A DNA stretch of 64,000 bases from Spirochaetales bacterium (GTDB lineage Bacteria; Spirochaetota; Spirochaetia; DSM-27196; Salinispiraceae): assembly GCA_009991955.1 (NCBI GenBank), contig JAACWS010000022.1, positions 1 through 64,000 on the forward strand, read 5' to 3'. The notes under the pieces were generated by a model. It did not search any database, had not been told where the DNA came from, and saw only the letters and a list, made by a program, of their open reading frames with translations. Each line of letters starts with the position of its first letter. Position 1 is the stretch's first letter. The position numbers and the translations under genes are program-made. Shown piece by piece: positions 32,613 through 41,547 of the stretch.

Positions 32613-34001
32613 TTATTTTTTGTCTGGGTCGTAACCTGCAGCCTTTTCCCAAGCGGCTGAATTCTTTCGATACAGGAACCAAAGAACGACGAGCACTACA
32701 AGAATAATAGCGTTTCCAACCCAGAAGTTGTTGGCCGCCCATACGAACATACCGGCCAAGAATGTACCACCGTCCCCAAGAGAGGTAATGGTGGTTGCGC
32801 CTTCGGGGAAGGCAAAACCTACAGACCGAGCAACAGTGGTCTGAGCTTCGGCCAAAGCATTCATGATGTAGAGAGTAGGAATCATAACAACGGTACTGGT
32901 TATGATGGCTCGAACTACGTTACCTCGAACGATCGGCACCATCATGGCTACCATGAAAGGAATTGTTGCCAGGTCACCAAAGGGCAGAACCCGATTTCCA
33001 GGAAGAATTACCGCCAAAAGCAAAGTAATAGGTACCATTACCAAGGAAGTAGCAATCGCTGTTGGGTGACCAATTGCGATTGCCGAGTCCAGACCGATGT
33101 AAATCTCCCGACCATTCGCTCGCTTTTGCAAGAACTCTCGAGCTGCTTCGGACAGAGGAATTAATCCCTCCATAAGTAAAGAAACCATCCGTGGCATAAG
33201 GACCATAACCGCAGCCATGGTAATTCCTAACTGAAGTACTTGGGGAAACCATACGTCAAATGTTGAGGTACCCGCGTAGCCCAAAGCCGCAATAACCAAA
33301 CCAATTACTCCACCGATAAAGACCGGCTCACCGAATACACCAAATTTCTCTTTGATGGCTTCAGGATCGGCTTCTATCTTATTGAGCCCGGGAATGTAGT
33401 CGATAACCTTATTCGTAACCACTGCGAACGGTACAAAAGAGGTCGACAGTCCGTGGGGTAAGGATATTCCAGGAATGCCCAGAAGCTGTTGGGTTGCAGG
33501 GGCTGTCCAGTCCGCCAGGAAGAGGGCCATGGCCGCAAACAACATAGCCGAAATAAGTCCGTACCAAATGTTTCCAGTAACCGCTTGAACCATGGCTCCG
33601 GCGAAAGCGAAGTGCCAGAAGTTCCAAATATCAATGTTGATTGTCTTGGTAACTCTCACCGAAAGTAAAAGTAGGTTCAACAAGATTCCCGCAGGAATTA
33701 CCAAAGCAGCCAGCTCCGAGGCAAACGCAATTGCTGCGGATGCAGGCCAACCGACGTCGATAATTGAAAGTTCGATACCGAATCTTTCTACCATAGCCTG
33801 AGCAGCAGGACCCAGATTTCCCATGAGAAGTCCGATAATCAGGTTGATTCCGACGAATCCAACCCCTACCATAAGACCGGCCCGAAGTGACTTTCCTACC
33901 TTGGCACCAAAGGAAACTGCCAAAATGAAAATAAGAATTGGCAGAAATACGCTGGCCCCGAGGTTAAGGAAGAACTGCACAAACGATTGGATTGCTTCCA
34001 T
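32613..34001 (-). CDS. PTS EIIC, galactitol family permease
   Basis: This 462-residue membrane permease has about ten hydrophobic helices. The galactitol EIIC family pattern is seen in the N-terminal QFFLNLGASVFLPILIFIL, in GLMVGVGFVGINLIIGLL and in the loop IDYIPGLNKIEADPEAI. A conserved substrate-loop region VLPFGDLATIPF lies in the C-terminal half. It is the first gene of the PTS operon and has a strong promoter upstream (34029-34056). The actual sugar is not determinable; galactitol, or another polyol or pentitol, is likely. Confidence 0.9.
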   Translation of the reverse strand: MEAIQSFVQFFLNLGASVFLPILIFILAVSFGAKVGKSLRAGLMVGVGFVGINLIIGLLMGNLGPAAQAMVERFGIELSIIDVGWPASAAIAFASELAALVIPAGILLNLLLLSVRVTKTINIDIWNFWHFAFAGAMVQAVTGNIWYGLISAMLFAAMALFLADWTAPATQQLLGIPGISLPHGLSTSFVPFAVVTNKVIDYIPGLNKIEADPEAIKEKFGVFGEPVFIGGVIGLVIAALGYAGTSTFDVWFPQVLQLGITMAAVMVLMPRMVSLLMEGLIPLSEAAREFLQKRANGREIYIGLDSAIAIGHPTAIATSLVMVPITLLLAVILPGNRVLPFGDLATIPFMVAMMVPIVRGNVVRAIITSTVVMIPTLYIMNALAEAQTTVARSVGFAFPEGATTITSLGDGGTFLAGMFVWAANNFWVGNAIILVVLVVLWFLYRKNSAAWEKAAGYDPDKK

Positions 34002-34028
34002 AATCGCCCCCTATGAATTGGTTACTTC

Positions 34029-34100
34029 ATCCTAAACCGGTTCTGCCAGTTGTCAACATTTTTCTTTGAGACTTTTGCATATGAGTGCAATATTTTTGCA
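34029..34100 (-). promoter_or_regulatory. sigma-70-type promoter and operator-like repeats of the PTS operon
   Basis: On the minus strand, TTGACA (34056-34051) and TAGGAT (34034-34029) with a 16-bp spacer form a strong promoter about 30 bp before the EIIC start. Upstream lie TGCAA/TTGCA half-sites at 34075-34079, 34086-34090 and 34096-34100. These make overlapping inverted repeats with the outer TTGCA copies 21 bp apart (two helical turns). They look like an operator for a sugar-responsive regulator that is not encoded in this window. Confidence 0.6.
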
Positions 34101-34122
34101 GAAACAGGATGGAAACTTGGAT

Positions 34123-35187
34123 TCAGTGTCGGGTAGCGAGGTCCTCGAGGTTTGCGGTGGGAATTTCAAAAACGTCAAAGTAGATTTCGTTGTTCAAAAC
34201 GTAGGTTCTCGTAAACACAGAAATCCACTCTGCATTCGCCGTGTCGAACCGTTCTTGTATAAAGACTACGTTACCAAGTTCGATTGTATATTGGTAAAAA
34301 CCAAGACTCGAGTAAACCGTCATAGTTCCGTCAATCTGAGAAAAAAGCTGACTATCTGAAAGTACACCGGTGAGAAGTACATCGAGACCAACAAATTCGG
34401 TCGGTGCACCGACTGCGTCGTTCACATTTGATGTCCAACGAAGATTACGAATCGAACCATCTTCCATAATAAACGAACCGACAAAATCGCCGTTTCCGGG
34501 GTATCGTCCAATGAAGCCCTTCTTCGGTATTCCGTAGGTTCCGACGTCGTACCCCGTCGAAACGGGTGCACCAAATGAATTGACAGAACTACCATCGGAA
34601 AAAGGCTCTCCCCGAATAGAAAGTGTCCCAGAGACGTTCTCCCAGTCTGCTACCGAGAGCATATCTAGGGAACTATCGTTTGGGTTAATACCGGACGCAA
34701 AGCGCACACCTGCCGCCGGCAAAACTATTGATGCATAAGAAATGCCACTTGCCGATTGTGCTACTATTCCTTCGACATACCCTATTTGAGTTCGTGTATA
34801 AAAACTAATCCCGCTGACGTCAGCACCAAATCCCAATAGTCGAGAGTCATTTGTATACCCATCAGAGTAATCCGAAATCAGATCGAGTTCGTCGAGTACG
34901 TCATCATACGCGACTGAATAATATCGAAGATACTTTTTCTCGGTGTTGAGTAGTACCATCATGCCGGAAGAAGGGAGGGGAATACGAAAAGGTATAAATA
35001 CAAGCTTAGCTTCCAGATCATCCTCGTTCGGTTGTTTAATTCCTCCGGAAAAAGATCTCACATGACTAAGTCTCTGGGTGAGCTGCTCACCCACAGAAAC
35101 TTCGAGGTCAAAAAGTGGATGCCAACATCCTCCCAAGGAAAAAACCAAAACTATCACGAGGACAAAAATTACACTTCGATTTTTCAT
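34123..35187 (-). CDS. predicted lipoprotein, unknown function (last gene of cyclase operon)
   Basis: This 354-residue protein has a lipoprotein signal ending in SLGGC (cysteine near residue 21). The rest appears beta-rich without recognised catalytic motifs. A segment reading FIPFRIPLPSSGMMVLLNT followed by KKYLRYYSV resembles one in the lipoprotein two genes upstream (36383-37462), where KVIILLKTDMNRFLLFLDT occupies the same place. The two may be diverged paralogues with propeller-like repeats. Its ATG overlaps the previous stop as ATGA. It ends the five-gene operon headed by the class III cyclase and probably acts in the periplasm or at the outer membrane. Confidence 0.65.
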   Translation of the reverse strand: MKNRSVIFVLVIVLVFSLGGCWHPLFDLEVSVGEQLTQRLSHVRSFSGGIKQPNEDDLEAKLVFIPFRIPLPSSGMMVLLNTEKKYLRYYSVAYDDVLDELDLISDYSDGYTNDSRLLGFGADVSGISFYTRTQIGYVEGIVAQSASGISYASIVLPAAGVRFASGINPNDSSLDMLSVADWENVSGTLSIRGEPFSDGSSVNSFGAPVSTGYDVGTYGIPKKGFIGRYPGNGDFVGSFIMEDGSIRNLRWTSNVNDAVGAPTEFVGLDVLLTGVLSDSQLFSQIDGTMTVYSSLGFYQYTIELGNVVFIQERFDTANAEWISVFTRTYVLNNEIYFDVFEIPTANLEDLATRH

Positions 35188-36389
35188 AACCGGAACCTCA
35201 CGCCAAAACGTCCTACGGGGAACTCGATAACTGCGGGGCCAAGAATTGTACCCAAACCCGGAAGGTTGTTTCCATCGGATTTCAAACTGGCCGCATACGC
35301 AAATAGTCCCGGATTCGAAGGAAAATACCCATTCACCCCGAGCTCACCAAAAATTCCAAACCTACGCGACCGGGCATACTCCAGACCAATGACCCCACTT
35401 AGTCCCCATGGGGCGATGGGGTCGAATACTCCTATGATCTCAGGGGAAACCACGAGACGTGCAAAAGCTCCTAATCCGCCATAGGGCCGAAACCTTTTTT
35501 CGGGAGAATTTAAGAAAGCTCCAAAGAGAATACCCGGTTGTATCAACGGCAAACTCAAGAATATTGACTGGGCTTCGGCGTTTGGATCGTATTCGTAGCC
35601 ATTGCGTTCGTTGCTCAAGTAAAGGCCCGCCAAAAACTGTTGTAGGGTGATTCTCGCAAAACCACCTTGCCCCAACCGAAGGGTTAATGACACCTCGGGA
35701 AACTGCATCATGTATAATGCTAGGTCGATTGAGAGACGCGATAACCGCTGCTGATCAATTTCGACAATCTCCCCGGACCTCTGAATTCCGACCGAAAGTT
35801 TCTCCCGGTAATAGCCTGAAAGGCTTGCGGCAATCGTATAGGTACTCGGTAAAGTTCCGGGAACCCACAGCTGACCGTCTTCTGAAATGGCTAAGGTGTC
35901 CCCTACTCCCAAGTCAATTCTTGTACCCGAAAGTCCTCGAACGATGAATCCTTCTAAAGGCTCCGGCTCAACCTGGGCTACCGCCTCCTCCATGGCCTCC
36001 AGTAGGGGAATCCAAAAGTAATCCGCCAAATCTCGCTCCCGGGGAACCAGACCTTGAATACTTCCTTCCGCGAGTACTTGTTCATTCTTTACCAAGGTGA
36101 TTTTCCAATTGGCAACAATTCGATTGGGATTATTCGGATTCGGTCGAACTTCTACCGCAGTCTCTAATTGGGCGGACGAAAGTTCATCACCAGCCCATCT
36201 CTGCACCTGGGCAATCGATTCCACCGCCAGAAGAGCGCTATCCAAGGAATCGTGCCAGTAGGGCTCCACTCGACCATTGATGCGAGTCTGTACTATGACA
36301 CCGGTTTCTTGGCTATAAACAGCTATGATGGAGAAAACAAATAGAAACAAGGTTATCGAAAGGACCAAACTTCGTTTCATTTTCACCAC
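35184..36389 (-). CDS. exported envelope protein, putative beta-barrel C-terminus
   Basis: This protein has 398-401 residues depending on start (ATG 36380 or GTG 36389). A signal peptide (SLVLSITLFLFVFSIIAVYSQ) is followed by a periplasmic N-terminal half. The C-terminal half alternates short hydrophobic strands and turns and ends in a strand with a terminal aromatic or hydrophobic residue (FPVGRFGVRFRL). That form is common in outer-membrane beta-barrels. I recognise no family. It resembles the layout of the product at 37456-38814, which also has an N-terminal periplasmic part and a barrel-like C-terminus. Confidence 0.6.
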   Translation of the reverse strand: MVKMKRSLVLSITLFLFVFSIIAVYSQETGVIVQTRINGRVEPYWHDSLDSALLAVESIAQVQRWAGDELSSAQLETAVEVRPNPNNPNRIVANWKITLVKNEQVLAEGSIQGLVPRERDLADYFWIPLLEAMEEAVAQVEPEPLEGFIVRGLSGTRIDLGVGDTLAISEDGQLWVPGTLPSTYTIAASLSGYYREKLSVGIQRSGEIVEIDQQRLSRLSIDLALYMMQFPEVSLTLRLGQGGFARITLQQFLAGLYLSNERNGYEYDPNAEAQSIFLSLPLIQPGILFGAFLNSPEKRFRPYGGLGAFARLVVSPEIIGVFDPIAPWGLSGVIGLEYARSRRFGIFGELGVNGYFPSNPGLFAYAASLKSDGNNLPGLGTILGPAVIEFPVGRFGVRFRL

Positions 36390-37462
36390 CAGACCCTATT
36401 CTTATAAAGAAACCCCGTTGAATGCTCGTACATAAGCCACCACCGGACTTCTCCATTGAAGCCTGGGTCGAAGTTAATCACTCGGGCCAGATCACTTGCA
36501 AAACGAAATGACCGATGTTTCGTTCCATCAAAATTGAATGAAGTCATGTCGCCTCGATCTCGAAAACTTACGACTAGATAGTCCTCGGTAATCCATGCTT
36601 CTAACGATGAACCACTGAACGGATCAAAATCTATAGAGGGAAATGGTTGGATGACAACTCCTGGAACATCGATCAAATTTGAACCCGAAACCTGGGCAAC
36701 TACGTCATCGATACTAGGAAATGAAAGAAGACGGACTTCTTTGTCCCCGCTTAACAACGTTAGCTGAAGGAGTATTCGAAACACTTTCGTACTACTATCT
36801 ACCTCAGCATCGAGGATATACATACTCTCGTTGTTCGCGGAGTACACATAGTAGTTCGAAATCACTCCCGATGAATCGGTATTTGGATAACGATCGACAT
36901 AGAGAAATTGGCCAGACCCTTCGAAACGAGTTCCATATAAGTCTTCTCTTACTACAACGGGGTTATTAAGGGGAGAAATAAACCCCAAGTTGCCCGGAGA
37001 CCCTAGATTAGTCGGATCAAAGTACCACGGTCCAACGCTAAACCCTTGGGGAGTATCCTTTATATGGTTTCCTGAAAGGGGAATCGCCAAGAACGCCCCC
37101 GTAAGAGATTCGAGAGCCAGAATGTCTGCCTCATTATAAACCACACTAACGTCGGGCTTCAGGGTCTCGGTATCGAGAAATAACAGAAACCTATTCATAT
37201 CAGTTTTTAGCAAGATAATCACTTTTGAAAAGTCTTCCCCTGCGATTTCCGAGTGGGCGTATTCCCCGACCATTTCATAACCATCGATCCGTGTTACTCC
37301 ATATTCGGTCCACATAAAATCAGCTAGATTAAACCGACTCTCAGCAAAGGTCATGTACATGGGTAACAAGCTACTCCCAAGAAAATCACACCCCCCCAAG
37401 AGTACAAGAACGAGGGTCAAGACCACGATAATAGTTCGATAGGTCGTTACTTTTTTTACCAT
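36383..37462 (-). CDS. predicted lipoprotein, unknown function
   Basis: This lipoprotein has about 359 residues, with signal and lipobox VLLGGC near the N-terminus. ATG 37462 is preferred over GTG 37468. It contains several repeated strand-turn units with aromatic residues (FLLFLDTETLKPDVSVVYN, YIYSANNES-like stretches), compatible with a beta-propeller. It may be distantly related to the lipoprotein at 34123-35187. The gene overlaps both operon neighbours slightly. It is presumably surface- or periplasm-facing and co-regulated with the class III cyclase. Confidence 0.62.
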   Translation of the reverse strand: MVKKVTTYRTIIVVLTLVLVLLGGCDFLGSSLLPMYMTFAESRFNLADFMWTEYGVTRIDGYEMVGEYAHSEIAGEDFSKVIILLKTDMNRFLLFLDTETLKPDVSVVYNEADILALESLTGAFLAIPLSGNHIKDTPQGFSVGPWYFDPTNLGSPGNLGFISPLNNPVVVREDLYGTRFEGSGQFLYVDRYPNTDSSGVISNYYVYSANNESMYILDAEVDSSTKVFRILLQLTLLSGDKEVRLLSFPSIDDVVAQVSGSNLIDVPGVVIQPFPSIDFDPFSGSSLEAWITEDYLVVSFRDRGDMTSFNFDGTKHRSFRFASDLARVINFDPGFNGEVRWWLMYEHSTGFLYKNRVWW

Positions 37463-38814
37463 CGCCACATCCCCCCTAAGATAAGGATGAAGGGCAATGG
37501 ATCATCGGGTAGCCAACCCTGTTGAAGAAAGCCAGTACCCAAGGCGTAGGTGCCCCGAATTTCGCCAAAAAGCACTACCGGACGTAGATGGGCCTCTAGA
37601 CCGAGGACTATCGGATCAAAGGCTAAATCGACACCAAAGGGCTCAGAAAAGGTAGCAGCCGAAACCGGTACGTAGGTCATAATGGCCGAGAACGATGCAC
37701 CAAGGTAAATCCGTAGGCGGGCATCGGGGGGGGTAAAGGGATACAGACCAAATCCCGCCCGGACCTCGTTATGCAGAATCGGGAGGGAGCCGGGCAGAAA
37801 GGGATAGCTGAGCCAGAAGTTATCCTGGGCGAACAGAAACAAAAAATCCCGTACAGGATACCAGCGAAAGCCCCCGGTTATCCCAAGAACCCGCGGCAAA
37901 GTAAGGCCAAGATACCACCCTCCCCGTACCTCCGGCAGCAGCGTGGGTACGGCAAAGTGATCCACCGGCGGATCTTGCGGAACCTCTACGCTAAACTCCT
38001 GGGGGTGGTGGTCTTCCAGCACCACGGTCAGGGTAAGAATAGACCCAACCTCGTACGGTCGATACTCCAGATTCGCGTACCCATCCTCCCCCACCTGGCC
38101 AAGGGCCACACCGTCCTCCTGGGAACCCAGAAATATGGTGGCACCCGGCTGGGACCCGGTAAAAACCAAGGGATACCGAATAACCGCTGTACCCAGACCG
38201 GCGGCCGCCAAAGACGGAATGCGGGCGCTCACCCGAGCGGCCGACTCTTTAATTTGAGGTATAACGGTAATTCCTGCAAAACCAGCCGAGGAATCCGAGG
38301 CCAAGAGGGTGCCATCCACCCCATCAAAAATACCGATACGCCATATAAGCCGGCGGTCCTCGATCTTTGCCAGAGACAAAACGACAAATCGAATTCCTCG
38401 ATTACGAGAAATCCTCATTGCTAGGCGACGGTCCGAAAGATTTGCGATTGGGGCTGAGCCACCACTGGCAGTTGTGCCTGGGCTAGTAGGTTCCGATTCT
38501 GTCAGGACTCCTTCTAAAAACTCCGGTGGCTCCGACAAGTTAATCGACACCGGATATGCCAAAGCCTCGGTGCCGTCCAGGCGACTCGAAATTTCGAGCC
38601 CTGCAGCCTCGGCGTAGGTAAGGGAGTCGGAATCGAATCCAACCGAAGCAACGAGTAGGGTTCGAGGGTCGTCGGGGTCTGGAAGTTCCTCCGCTGGGTC
38701 GTTGGCCGCCTCACCTCGTCCCCGGGCGTAGGCTGAACCGGTCGCAAGGAGTACAAGGACAACGAAAAAAAAGAGACGACGAAACTGGGCAGTTCGATCG
38801 TGTTCTTTTTTCAT
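37456..38814 (-). CDS. exported protein with PEGA-like domain and barrel-like C-terminus
   Basis: This 452-residue protein has a signal peptide ending near GSAYARG. An N-terminal half of about 200 residues begins TLLVASVGFDSDSLTYAEAAGLE and may bind other envelope components. A PEGA-like stretch follows (TGSQPGATIFLGSQEDGVALG). The C-terminal 180 residues are rich in aromatic strands (GGFRWYPVRDFLFLFAQ, ILILGGMWRW) and may form an outer-membrane beta-barrel. Its ATG overlaps the cyclase stop as ATGA. PEGA proteins are common in spirochaetes and other diderms and are usually surface-associated. Confidence 0.62.
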   Translation of the reverse strand: MKKEHDRTAQFRRLFFFVVLVLLATGSAYARGRGEAANDPAEELPDPDDPRTLLVASVGFDSDSLTYAEAAGLEISSRLDGTEALAYPVSINLSEPPEFLEGVLTESEPTSPGTTASGGSAPIANLSDRRLAMRISRNRGIRFVVLSLAKIEDRRLIWRIGIFDGVDGTLLASDSSAGFAGITVIPQIKESAARVSARIPSLAAAGLGTAVIRYPLVFTGSQPGATIFLGSQEDGVALGQVGEDGYANLEYRPYEVGSILTLTVVLEDHHPQEFSVEVPQDPPVDHFAVPTLLPEVRGGWYLGLTLPRVLGITGGFRWYPVRDFLFLFAQDNFWLSYPFLPGSLPILHNEVRAGFGLYPFTPPDARLRIYLGASFSAIMTYVPVSAATFSEPFGVDLAFDPIVLGLEAHLRPVVLFGEIRGTYALGTGFLQQGWLPDDPLPFILILGGMWRW

Positions 38815-40472
38815 TTCGAGGTCAGTACCTCCACACCGTTCCAGTCTGCTGGAGGGGGCGCGTCAACGTACCGTCGGCACCGTTCTTCCATGCTGGTGGA
38901 AGCAAAATCATCGGGACCAAGAAGAGTGGTTACCTCATGAAAATGGTCAGCCGCCCGGGCAAAATCGCGATTGTAATACATTTCCATCGCCGAATCATGA
39001 ATCGGCCAGGCCTTCGCTTCTTCGGGGGTAAGGACTCGTCGGGAAGTATAGATTTTAACTCCCTTCTTTTTACCTTTTACCGCAACCGAATCGACTAGTC
39101 GGCAAGGAATTGTATTTTTTACCTCTTCATAGAGGAACTCAGAGATGATGACCGGTTGATGGTAGGGCTTGGTTAGGCCTTCCAGTCGGCTGGCCAGGTT
39201 TACCGAGTCCCCAATAACCGTGTAATCCATCTTTCGTTCACTGCCAATGTTTCCGACCGTAACTTCGCCCCAGTTAATACCAATGCCCGTAACAAAGGCC
39301 GGTTTGCCGTTTGCAACCTGATGGGCGTTAAAGGCCGCAAGGGCGTCAACCATATCAAGGGCGGCGTTTAGGGCCTGAACCGGATCGTCTTCGTGGTGAA
39401 CCGGAGCACCAAAAAAGGCCATGATGGCATCCCCGATGTACTTATCGATAATCCCACCCCGACCCATAATTATGTCGACCATCTGGGAGAAATATCGGTT
39501 CAAACTGGTAACTAACTCATCGGGCCGCATAGCCTCGGAAATGGTGGTAAAGCTCCGGATATCGGAGAATAAAATTGCAAGGTTTCGGTTCTCGCCTACC
39601 AACATCGATTCGGGGTTTTCAAAAAATCGATCTATGAGCTGTTGGGGAACATATTTTTGAAAAATGTTTCGAATCTTTGCTTCTTTTTTTTGGGCTAACA
39701 CCGCATCGAAGGCGTACTTCTTAATCTGATTATACGCCCGTTCCAGTTCTCCAAGCATGAGGTTAAAGGTATGGGAGAGCTGGCCTATCTCGTCCTTGAA
39801 CTCCACATCCACCCGTTCCCCAAGGTTCCCCGAGTCGATAATGCGACGCATGGCCCCTGCCACATTTTTGAGCGGCCGAGTCAGGAAGGCTATAAAAAGA
39901 AGGAGCAAGAGGGCCGCGGCGGTCAAGGATACAACAAGAATGATAATGCTCTGCTGGGTGATTTGATCTACCGCCGCATAGAAGGTGTCCCGTTGTTCGG
40001 TAACCAGGACGTACCAGCCGAAGGGGCCAAAGGAAAAGGACGAGGCCACTCGCTCTATTCCATTCAATGGCAGGTAGTAAAAGGCCCGAGCGTTTTCTTC
40101 GATTCGCCGTTGGAGCTCGGATCGCTCGGCGTCAAGAACTTGGAGGGCTCCGGTTCGCAACACCGGGTTCCCTTCGGCGTCGAATGCAACGATGAGCTCG
40201 GTGTCGCTTTGGACTATTGCCCGAGCAAAACTCTCGACCCCTGCCTGGGCCGCCTGTACCAAATCTGGCCTGGAGGCTACCCCGTTTTCGACTAAGAGAT
40301 TCCACTGACTTTCGGCGTACTTTTCGAGCTCGCTCGCTTTAAAACTCAAAAAGTCGGTGGCTATTCGAGTTACCGCTCCGGCTGCAACAAAGTACGAGGA
40401 CATGCTTACTAAAATGACCGAAACCAGGAGCAGAGGAAGTACAATAAGAATAATTTTTACGCGGATACTCAC
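38811..40472 (-). CDS. class III adenylate/guanylate cyclase with sensor and HAMP domains
   Basis: This 553-residue membrane cyclase has an N-terminal membrane helix (about 7-29), a periplasmic sensor (about 30-170), a second helix (about 172-198), HAMP (about 200-250) and the catalytic domain (about 290-470). Metal-binding aspartates are in LFSDIRSFT and KYIGDAIMAFFG, and the transition-state Asn/Arg region is GDSVNLASRLEG. A short C-terminal TPR-like tail follows. It heads a five-gene operon whose other four products are exported. Signal output could be cAMP, and a Crp-like site occurs upstream of ndh in this window. Confidence 0.9.
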   Translation of the reverse strand: MSIRVKIILIVLPLLLVSVILVSMSSYFVAAGAVTRIATDFLSFKASELEKYAESQWNLLVENGVASRPDLVQAAQAGVESFARAIVQSDTELIVAFDAEGNPVLRTGALQVLDAERSELQRRIEENARAFYYLPLNGIERVASSFSFGPFGWYVLVTEQRDTFYAAVDQITQQSIIILVVSLTAAALLLLLFIAFLTRPLKNVAGAMRRIIDSGNLGERVDVEFKDEIGQLSHTFNLMLGELERAYNQIKKYAFDAVLAQKKEAKIRNIFQKYVPQQLIDRFFENPESMLVGENRNLAILFSDIRSFTTISEAMRPDELVTSLNRYFSQMVDIIMGRGGIIDKYIGDAIMAFFGAPVHHEDDPVQALNAALDMVDALAAFNAHQVANGKPAFVTGIGINWGEVTVGNIGSERKMDYTVIGDSVNLASRLEGLTKPYHQPVIISEFLYEEVKNTIPCRLVDSVAVKGKKKGVKIYTSRRVLTPEEAKAWPIHDSAMEMYYNRDFARAADHFHEVTTLLGPDDFASTSMEERCRRYVDAPPPADWNGVEVLTSK

Positions 40473-40498
40473 GGTCTAACTATAGGCCTAAGGTCAAA

Positions 40499-40514
40499 GA
40501 AATTCCAGAGGTCC
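40499..40514 (-). repeat. solitary end of the inverted-repeat element
   Basis: The 16 bases at 40499-40514 (minus strand GGACCTCTGGAATTTC) match the left end of the element at 29933-30029 (GGGACCTCTGGAATCTC) closely. No full copy surrounds them in the 56-bp gap between the M15 peptidase and cyclase genes. They look like a remnant or an independently used end sequence. Confidence 0.4.
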
Positions 40515-40528
40515 TTTTGGGCAATAGA

Positions 40529-41533
40529 TCAGGGTTTTTCATCGAGGATTTCAAGGGGCTGTTCAAAGACCATGTACTCGGGCCGGTATTCAAAATGCAC
40601 CGTATCAAAGGCGGCCCAACGTCCACCCCAGATAAATCCTTCTTCTTCAAAGGCTCGAACGATCTCGGATGGGGGGGTCCAGTAGTCCCGGGGCGATAAC
40701 CTCCACCAATAGGGATACCCTGATTCGAGAGCCCAACGCCAGTACGGAAAGCGCCTACCGTAGTATCCGGGAATAAGATCGACTGCTATTCCGTAGGAGT
40801 GCATACTTCTCCGGCTTGTACCGGCTATTGGGCGCCAAAAGAACCCCCAGACCTGGTCAAGGTTTTCGATGAAATCTTGAACTTCCGAGGAGGAATTTTG
40901 GGCTAAGCGGATGTGTTCATCGACCCGCCGAAGGGCAGGCACAGCTCGGGGGTGAATTTGTATTGGTAGACCGAGAAAACGAACCCATTCCATCTGAGAT
41001 TCGCTGGTCTCTTGGGTAGGTGCGTCATAGAGCAAGTCTAAAAAATCCTGATTTCTCACTCTAGGGTCGAAACCGTAGGTTTGGTTCAATTCAAAAAACG
41101 GACGTTGGTTCTCCCGCAAGATTTTTCGTTCCCAAATTGGAAGACCCAGACCCTCCAAGTCCCACATGGGAAGATAGGTTGCATGGACCTGTTCGGTATA
41201 GGGGTAGTCAGAGTTGAGCATGCGGCCATCGGCCCACCGAAACTGTGCTGTTCCGAGATCCACGAACCAGTCTTCAGTACTTGCCCATAGTCCTTGGATC
41301 TTTTCGGGAAACGCTCGCCACAGGGCTAAAAGCCTAGCCAGTGCATCAGAAGAGGGGGGGGCGATGTTGGTATCTAGAGTTTCGAAGGTGAGAAGTTCTA
41401 TTTCGACTACATCCGGTGGTTCAACAGGGGCCATTTCGAGCTCAAGAGCGGTCTCAATCGGCTCGGGAGTAACACAAGAACCAAAGAGTAGGATAAAAAG
41501 GAGAACCAAAGGAAGGAAACTTCGAGGGCCCAT
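40529..41533 (-). CDS. M15-family peptidase lipoprotein (D-Ala-D-Ala carboxypeptidase type)
   Basis: This 334-residue exported peptidase has a lipobox near FGSC in the first 20 residues. The zinc-ligand motifs of family M15 are visible: SMHSYGIAVDL (His and Asp, the latter separated as usual) and FDTVHFEYRPE (His, with catalytic Glu). The enzyme would trim peptidoglycan stem peptides in the periplasm. The gene follows the cyclase operon in the same direction but after a 56-bp gap. Its relatives include VanY and DdcY. Confidence 0.85.
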   Translation of the reverse strand: MGPRSFLPLVLLFILLFGSCVTPEPIETALELEMAPVEPPDVVEIELLTFETLDTNIAPPSSDALARLLALWRAFPEKIQGLWASTEDWFVDLGTAQFRWADGRMLNSDYPYTEQVHATYLPMWDLEGLGLPIWERKILRENQRPFFELNQTYGFDPRVRNQDFLDLLYDAPTQETSESQMEWVRFLGLPIQIHPRAVPALRRVDEHIRLAQNSSSEVQDFIENLDQVWGFFWRPIAGTSRRSMHSYGIAVDLIPGYYGRRFPYWRWALESGYPYWWRLSPRDYWTPPSEIVRAFEEEGFIWGGRWAAFDTVHFEYRPEYMVFEQPLEILDEKP

Positions 41534-41547
41534 ATAATCGTACTATA

